Of a DNA stretch of 64,000 nucleotides, positions 58,523-64,000 are shown one piece after another. A program made the translations under genes and the position numbers. The number at the start of each line of letters is the position of its first letter. The stretch's first letter is position 1. The notes beneath the pieces are model-generated. The model worked only from the letters and a program-made list of their open reading frames with translations. It had not been told where the DNA came from and did no database searches. The stretch is from Seiridium cupressi (lineage: Eukaryota > Ascomycota > Sordariomycetes > Amphisphaeriales > Sporocadaceae), in the NCBI GenBank assembly GCA_036674765.1, contig JARVKI010000015.1, forward strand, positions 248,001 through 312,000, read 5' to 3'.

Positions 58523-61500
58523 CTATTGACTATAGTTGGAATCTGTTGTGGAGAGCGATCCTGCTCCTGATGAGACCGGTCGATTGTTGTTTTCAGGTGA
58601 TCCGGTGCCCTCTCTCCCGGATGATTGGCTGTTCAGGCGTAGCTTCTCGTCGAGCATCGAAGCCAACCTCGCCGAGTACTGATCGAGGATGCCGTCGAGC
58701 AGGGAATTGCCCAGCTCCCGGCTCTGCTTGGCTCTATCGCCCAAGGCTAGCGATGTCAATCGAAGCTCTTGGTCTAACTCCGCCAGTACATTTTCACTGA
58801 TTGATTCCCCCCCAGTGTCCAATTTCTTGCGATAGGACCGCAAGTTTCGGCAGATTTGCTCCGTGGCCATGGTCAGGTTCATCGACCCTCTCAAACTTGA
58901 GTTGCTTTTTGTCTTATTCAAAGCTGGCAGAGAAGGACGCCTGGCTGATCGCGACTTGGGACTAACAGGTGGGCTTGAGGTGCGACTGCCGGTTGACGTT
59001 CTCCTCGTGGGCGTACCCTCCTCAATGGCGGAGGGGCTCAACTGTAGGGTTGATGTCGGAGTACGTAGTGGTCCGGAGCTATTCAAGTTGAACAGAGACC
59101 TGCGCTTAGAGAGGGTTCGAGGAGGTGATCGAGGCGATCGCCGTCCCGAAGCCGATGAGGGCCTCTGGAATTCTGCGAGATCCGCTTTCGATAATACCCG
59201 TCTCAGCGGAGCTCGCACGGCCGTGAGGGCATCCTTGACTGGTGATGGGTCGCGACTAACGGAGCCTGTCAACTGTTCTTGCAAGTCGAGACGCCAGATC
59301 ATGATTGTGCCGTCTGATCCCACACTGACGATCTTCTTACAACCGCCCGTTTCCTGGACGAGAGTCACGCCCGTGATTGCTTCAGTGTGTCCCCATTCGC
59401 GATCTAGGAAGCTGCCAGTGCTAGCATCGTAGACCCTGATTGATTTGTCCGTATTCGAGAGACCCAAGAGAAATGCAGGCTCCTTTTCCGTTGCTGGTCG
59501 ACAAATGAGAGAATCAAGCACTACAGACTCGACTCCTGTCTCATCAGCGCACTTAAAAGAGGTCGATAATTTGCCCGTCTCGATGTCGTATATGCAAACT
59601 GATCGGTCGAGTAAGGACACGATAATCGACTTGCCGTCTGGAGCCATTACCATGGATGTCGGTGAGGCTTTCAGTGGCAGTGAGCGTACCGGGAACGCTG
59701 CCAATTCGTCCGGTTCCGACTCCTTCGAGACAATCTCGTGGACTTGCAGCGATCGGTCCAAAGCGCATGTAATAACCTTGTCCGGAGATGGTATTATGAC
59801 TTGCACTACTTTGGCAGCAAACTCGAGTGTCTGGAAAAGTTCGAATTGGCCGTCAGATGTCCGATGAAACAGCTGCGCAGTCCTATCTCTGCCGGACGAT
59901 GCAATAAAAAACCTCGAATCATCTTCGAAGGCCGTAACGTTTTGACAGTCGGAGGAATGGGCCTTGGTCTCGAAAATGCATTCTTTTGTCTTGGCATCCG
60001 TCACTTTCAGAATGCCCAGCTTATCACCAGTCACGAAATAGTCAGCCTTCTGAGTGGCTGTGACGGCAGTCATCTGGTTTACCGGCTCGCTCTCATTTTG
60101 GAAATGAGCGTTCTCGAGGGGAATCTCCAAGGACTCTTGGATGTTACCATCGGTATCCCACAACTTGATGCTACCCGATCCAGACCACGTATAAAATCCA
60201 ATCTTGGACTTGTTCGGCTGAAGGGCACCAGCGCCTTGCATGGCATCCCCGTTTCCAGGGATGTGCGTTCGTGTATGAGTCGCATCAGAACGTCCAGGGA
60301 CATATGAAGCGTTCCAAATATCGATAGAGTGGTCGTTATCAACGGTTACAAAGTTTTCTGGAAGGAAACCAAGAGCCAGAAAGCCGGAAGAAGTTGTAGA
60401 TGTGGTCAGCGTGCAGTCGGATTTTCCTTCGAGAAATAGGTCCAAATCCAAGGTTGCAAAATCGCCTGATTTCCCTCCAATGTGTATAGCCCGATCCCGA
60501 ATTGCGATGCTGGTTGTTACAAAGCCTACTTCTAGTACCTTCGTCAGCTTCATTTGTTTACCCTTATCGTCAAGTAGGCAGACGTCTCCAGACTCGGTGC
60601 AAATGATCGCCCTGGTGTCGTCCAACGCAACAGCGCAGGAGAAGGTAGCCTCTATCAGCCCTCCAAGCAACGTGTTACGACCAGGCAAAGTCTTTTGTGG
60701 TTGAGAAGGGGAGTTCAAATCGCTTCCAAATCTCTGCTTCGTAGGCGAGGGAGTGTGCGGTTCTTCGACCCTCCACACTTTCACATGGCGAACACCCAAA
60801 GTGATAAGGTTGTTGCCCATCCAAATCATATCGCGTACATAGGATACGCAGCGATTTTGCTGATAGAGCTTTGCGGCACCAGTCCTAGGATCGATCCTCC
60901 AGAGGTATAGGAACCCGTCGTTGGCAGAACCCAGAGATGCCAAGAACTTTGTATTGGGAGACCATGCTACAGCATTGACCCCATACAGATGTTCGCTGAT
61001 TGATACAAGCGGCCTATCCGATGGGCCATCCTGCAGCCCGAAAATGAGCACCCGAGGCGCGTATCCCGTTTCCCCCACGGCCAGGAATTTTCCGTCCTGG
61101 CTAAGGGACAAGCATGTTGCAGCTTTGATGCGCTCTCGACTTGTCCATGTCTTGGAGTTTGGTGACTCGGCCCAATCGCTTGCGCCATAGGAAGACTCTC
61201 TCGGCGGAACGGAAACCCTGTTCCGGCTATCGTTGGCCTTGGGTGTGCTCGTGGGAGTCGATTGCGCATGTGGCTGGTTTGAAGTGTTATAAACCGGAAC
61301 GGCAGTGGGTCTTGCTCTGTAGAAACGTTGGTTGTACTTTTCGCCGTCCACATCTACAACAACCACAGCCCCTCCGGCGATGTAAGCGAATGACGACTGG
61401 CACGTATCGAAGCCTGTAGGTGAAGCGCAGGTCGTTCCTATGACCCTTTTCAACGACAGACGGGGGTCTGGTACGGGTCGGCCACGGTGAGTCCTCGCTG

Positions 61501-61564
61501 GACGTTGGAGGAATGGGGAGTTGGATGGCGTCAACCTCAACCGGTTGGACGGGGTGGAAGACAT
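58523..61564 (-). CDS. WD40-repeat protein, MABP1/WDR62-like
   Basis: Single exon of 1013 codons. It starts MSSTPSNRLRLTPSNSPFL, with a Pro/Arg-rich stretch, then LKRVIGTTCASPTGFD, the start of the first propeller. Repeats of WD type run from about residue 40 to 750 (for example GVNAVAWSPNTKFLASLGS, VRDMIWMGNNLITLGVRHV, ITGVTLVQETGGCKKIVSVG ending TIMIWRLD), enough for two propellers. The tail is Ser/Arg/Pro-rich with a helical segment near 890-980 (RNLRSYRKKLDTGGE, VLAELDQELRLTSLALGD). Animal MABP1 and WDR62 scaffold JNK signalling and spindle poles; the fungal counterpart is little studied, so function is not assigned. No intron is needed. Confidence 0.88.
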   Translation of the reverse strand: MSSTPSNRLRLTPSNSPFLQRPARTHRGRPVPDPRLSLKRVIGTTCASPTGFDTCQSSFAYIAGGAVVVVDVDGEKYNQRFYRARPTAVPVYNTSNQPHAQSTPTSTPKANDSRNRVSVPPRESSYGASDWAESPNSKTWTSRERIKAATCLSLSQDGKFLAVGETGYAPRVLIFGLQDGPSDRPLVSISEHLYGVNAVAWSPNTKFLASLGSANDGFLYLWRIDPRTGAAKLYQQNRCVSYVRDMIWMGNNLITLGVRHVKVWRVEEPHTPSPTKQRFGSDLNSPSQPQKTLPGRNTLLGGLIEATFSCAVALDDTRAIICTESGDVCLLDDKGKQMKLTKVLEVGFVTTSIAIRDRAIHIGGKSGDFATLDLDLFLEGKSDCTLTTSTTSSGFLALGFLPENFVTVDNDHSIDIWNASYVPGRSDATHTRTHIPGNGDAMQGAGALQPNKSKIGFYTWSGSGSIKLWDTDGNIQESLEIPLENAHFQNESEPVNQMTAVTATQKADYFVTGDKLGILKVTDAKTKECIFETKAHSSDCQNVTAFEDDSRFFIASSGRDRTAQLFHRTSDGQFELFQTLEFAAKVVQVIIPSPDKVITCALDRSLQVHEIVSKESEPDELAAFPVRSLPLKASPTSMVMAPDGKSIIVSLLDRSVCIYDIETGKLSTSFKCADETGVESVVLDSLICRPATEKEPAFLLGLSNTDKSIRVYDASTGSFLDREWGHTEAITGVTLVQETGGCKKIVSVGSDGTIMIWRLDLQEQLTGSVSRDPSPVKDALTAVRAPLRRVLSKADLAEFQRPSSASGRRSPRSPPRTLSKRRSLFNLNSSGPLRTPTSTLQLSPSAIEEGTPTRRTSTGSRTSSPPVSPKSRSARRPSLPALNKTKSNSSLRGSMNLTMATEQICRNLRSYRKKLDTGGESISENVLAELDQELRLTSLALGDRAKQSRELGNSLLDGILDQYSARLASMLDEKLRLNSQSSGREGTGSPENNNRPVSSGAGSLSTTDSNYSQ

Positions 61565-62932
61565 CTTTCAGCCATTGACATGTGGGAGAAACGACTGGGA
61601 GTATCCAAGTGTTACGACCTAGAATACGAAATGCAGGTGGTCCTAAGGATGACGGGGATTTCGAGCACTCGACGAAAAGGCATAAATAGTGTGGTGCGAG
61701 TAAAGATCTACTTCAATTGACACATAGCTGGCTGACAAGGGCGACTTTTGAAAGTACAGTCGAGATAAGAGTGCTGGTCGGGGCGGTGTGCTTGTCCACG
61801 AGGGAAGCACGCGTCTTTTGGGTAAGAAACGTTTGGTAGTGAGTGTATGCGATCAGTTGAACGCTAGCATGGTCAATTGGAAGGCATGCGCGAGTCTTTG
61901 TCGAATTTGACTTACAATGACGCGAAGGGAAAAGTCCTGGGGGAGGGGGGGCAAGCAGGGACGAAGAGAAGAGCAAGCAGGTTGCAAGCACCGGCATCAG
62001 AGCCGAGGGCAGGGCAGGACACTGTCAGGTACGGCACAGGATTTGTCCCGATTGGCGCTCATCTATGCACACTGGAGCCGAAAGCCTCGCCCGTCGATGT
62101 GAGGCTTTCTGTCGGCAGGGAAAAGCTTGAAAGCAAACAACCGTGGTGGTTGGAATAACGGCCCAAAGCCATCGCATTCTGTGGACGGGGTAGGCCGATG
62201 AACGCAGCTTAGCTCCAATTGTTTTTGTTGTCTCTAGCGCCCGCCGAGGAGCCGGGGGGTTTGGCTGGGCCACTGATCAGCTGGAGGCCGGGGTGCTGGA
62301 AACGGCTTAGAATTAATTAAAATGGCTGTTCTTGGTTCAGGCCTTCAGCAACCACCGTTTCTTCCAATTGGTCGTGCTGCTGATCCCTGATTATCTTGAC
62401 TCCTTTCGGCCATATTGATATTTCCTATGGCGAGCCACCGGCAAGGGGCTTTATGTTGTCACAAGAGACTGGCTCCAGGGTTCGTGTGTACAAACCAAGC
62501 TGCGAGCCTTATCTGGCCCGATTTTAGCTTGCAAGATTAGGTATGTACTTAGTCCAGGGATGAACTGCTTGTAGATACCTACAGACATATCTAAGATCTC
62601 CTCGCGGGTCTGTATGCACGATGGCGGAGTACCAAGTCGGACGGGTCACCGAGCGAAAGCGACCCCTAGGCGTGACGGAATCAAAGAATGGTTTGTTACA
62701 TAATGCTTCATTGGGGCGGAAACCTCGTCGGCGCCTTTTCTTATTACTGAATACCCTGATTGACTGGCCAGCAGGCAGGAACTCTTTTTTGTGGCTGGAT
62801 TTGCAGCAACTCAATGACAATCGTCACTCCCAGAATTTCATCTTAAGTAGAGTATCATTGATATTTAGTAGTATACACTTCGTCGTTTCATACATACGGA
62901 CCTCCCCCCTTGGTCTCGCGCCGCCCAGGCCA
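61565..62932. other. Intergenic
   Basis: Upstream of the WD40 gene and downstream of the Rrg9-like gene, both on the minus strand. Small open frames only. Nothing recognised. Confidence 0.5.
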
Positions 62933-63955
62933 CTATAATAGATTGTCACCCAGCTTTCTTTGGGCACTCTCCTTCTCTTTCCACTTGGGAACGTACGGGT
63001 ATTCGGTTTTGGGGCCTTTCTTTTTGTTGAATCGAGGGTCACGTCTCACACCAGCCTCGCGCCACCTCTTTGGTGGTTTCGTGCCTAGTTCTGCCATCTG
63101 CGACCAGATGTTCTTGCCTCTGTTGAACCAGCGCTGCTGACGCTCCTCGTCCTCCTCCGTATTTGGCCGCCATTTCGACTTCAAGATGCGTCGTATCGCC
63201 TCAGGGGAGACCTTGAATTGGTTCGATAGCACTTGCGTCGTGTAGATCTGCGGGTACTGGGTATGTAAAGCTCGGATACCTTCCAAAGCATCAGGTGAGA
63301 GCTTCTTGCGCGGGTTCCATCCTTCCGGAAACTTCTCCTTCAACATGTCTTTTTGTATTTGCCACGCTTCTCGCTTCGGCGCAGGTGCTTCGCTTGGTTG
63401 TGGCGTCTTATCCGCAGGCATGATTTTGCTCCTCTTCAGTCTGCTAGGTCCAGCCAATTCGGCCTTTTGCCTGACTGGAACGTTGGTATCTTGCTCGAGC
63501 TCATTGTCGATTTCGTAGGAGATCGGTTCATCCGGGGTCCGTTGAAGTCCCGCCGCAAGAGCGTCGATCGCCTCTGGCGACAGATCTAGTATGGCATTGC
63601 TGTTTCTTGCCTCATCGACTTTGGCAACCAAGGCATCGGCAGTATCGTACGTAAGGGAGGCCACGTCGTTCGAGCTTGACGTGAGGTCTGCTGTAGCATG
63701 TGACTGCTCGTCCTGGTCCTTTGGGTCGCTCTGGCTACGGACAGGACCTCGCAGAGACTGTCTGGGGTAGCGAGCTGCCGAGACAGCAGCAAATGATCTC
63801 AGATGAACTTGGGAGGCGTATGCGCCAAGCATTCTCTGCTCAAGAAGGCCTACATGTCTTGCGTTCGGTCCAGATAGATGTACTCGGGTGAGGCTTTGGA
63901 CAAAAATGCGCAAGGACGAGGTGCGGCAACTGCAGGTCATGGCAGCCTCAAGCAT
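62933..63955 (-). CDS. rrg9: Rrg9/neugrin-like mitochondrial protein
   Basis: Single exon of 340 codons, with a stop at 62933. The N-terminus (MLEAAMTCSCRTSSLRIF, Arg/Ser-rich, Asp/Glu-poor for about 60 residues) fits a mitochondrial presequence. A disordered middle follows. The conserved neugrin-type region is about 195-330: WQIQKDMLKEKFPEGWNP, KLSPDALEGIRALHTQYP, TQVLSNQFKVSPEAIRRIL, KSKWRP and RWFNRGKNIWSQMAELG; the helix-turn-helix-like part LSNQFKVSPEAIRRILKSK is the hallmark. Yeast Rrg9 is required for respiratory growth and mitochondrial genome maintenance; human neugrin works with mitoribosomal RNA. A second in-frame ATG lies at 63940. The gene start lies 45 bp from the window edge, so an upstream exon is possible but not needed. 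Confidence 0.9.
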   Translation of the reverse strand: MLEAAMTCSCRTSSLRIFVQSLTRVHLSGPNARHVGLLEQRMLGAYASQVHLRSFAAVSAARYPRQSLRGPVRSQSDPKDQDEQSHATADLTSSSNDVASLTYDTADALVAKVDEARNSNAILDLSPEAIDALAAGLQRTPDEPISYEIDNELEQDTNVPVRQKAELAGPSRLKRSKIMPADKTPQPSEAPAPKREAWQIQKDMLKEKFPEGWNPRKKLSPDALEGIRALHTQYPQIYTTQVLSNQFKVSPEAIRRILKSKWRPNTEEDEERQQRWFNRGKNIWSQMAELGTKPPKRWREAGVRRDPRFNKKKGPKTEYPYVPKWKEKESAQRKLGDNLL

Positions 63956-64000
63956 AAAGCGAAGGGTAGTACGCCCAAAGTGTTGATGTTGTCGAACGTT

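Noticed and set aside
1..64000. CRISPR arrays, operons, ribosome binding sites, phage or plasmid features
   Set aside because: The window is fungal nuclear DNA with spliced genes. No regularly spaced repeats or bacterial signals were seen.

Overview
The window reads as nuclear DNA of a filamentous ascomycete (Pezizomycotina). Three things point there. Nineteen protein genes can be built. About 45 short introns (48-192 nt) carry GT-AG ends and RCTRAY branch sites. Several families are typical of or restricted to filamentous fungi: DUF7514, DUF7918, a Stc1-domain protein, HSPA12-like Hsp70, Dcl2 and an Ime2-type kinase. Class or species cannot be fixed from the sequence alone. There are no rRNA genes, no convincing intact tRNA gene, no operons and nothing bacterial. 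Exon coordinates below were derived by hand from reading frames and splice signals.

Layout. 0-5 kb: 3' part of a conserved unknown gene, then a zinc-finger-like protein. 6.9-9.3 kb: HSPA12-like Hsp70 ATPase (minus). 10.3-10.6 kb: a foldback element resembling a MITE. 11.3-13.8 kb: Ime2/MAK-type protein kinase (minus), followed by a 6.6-kb stretch with no recognisable gene. 20.4-22.3 kb: Stc1-domain protein. 23.4-25.6 kb: DUF7514 protein. 26.3-28.9 kb: sugar/polyol MFS transporter (minus). 30.7-31.8 kb: coiled-coil protein (minus). 33.4-35.0 kb: mitochondrial pyruvate/branched-chain dehydrogenase kinase. 36.4-38.3 kb: sphingosine-1-phosphate lyase. 39.2-40.2 kb: GT34 alpha-1,6-mannosyltransferase (minus). 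41.7-42.7 kb: RINGv membrane E3 ligase (minus). 43.7-44.8 kb: proteasome alpha2. 44.9-46.1 kb: RCC1-like protein (minus). 46.8-51.5 kb: Dicer-like 2. 51.6-52.9 kb: DUF7918 protein (minus). 53.4-55.0 kb: AT-rich, probably decayed repeat DNA with a tRNA-like relic and a GC-rich island. 55.1-57.6 kb: Rgp1 (minus). 58.5-61.6 kb: MABP1/WDR62-like WD40 protein (minus). 62.9-64.0 kb: Rrg9/neugrin-like mitochondrial protein (minus).

Most genes are unrelated housekeeping or signalling genes, as expected of a fungal core chromosome. Two have a possible functional link. Dicer-like 2 makes small RNAs, and Stc1 in fission yeast couples RNAi to the H3K9 methyltransferase complex. Here they lie about 25 kb apart, so this is co-residence on a window and not a cluster. 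I found no convincing new multi-gene system. The most distinctive non-genic signals are the foldback element at 10.3 kb, the hairpin series at 25.9 kb, the AT-rich block at 53.5 kb and a GC-AG intron in the DUF7918 gene.
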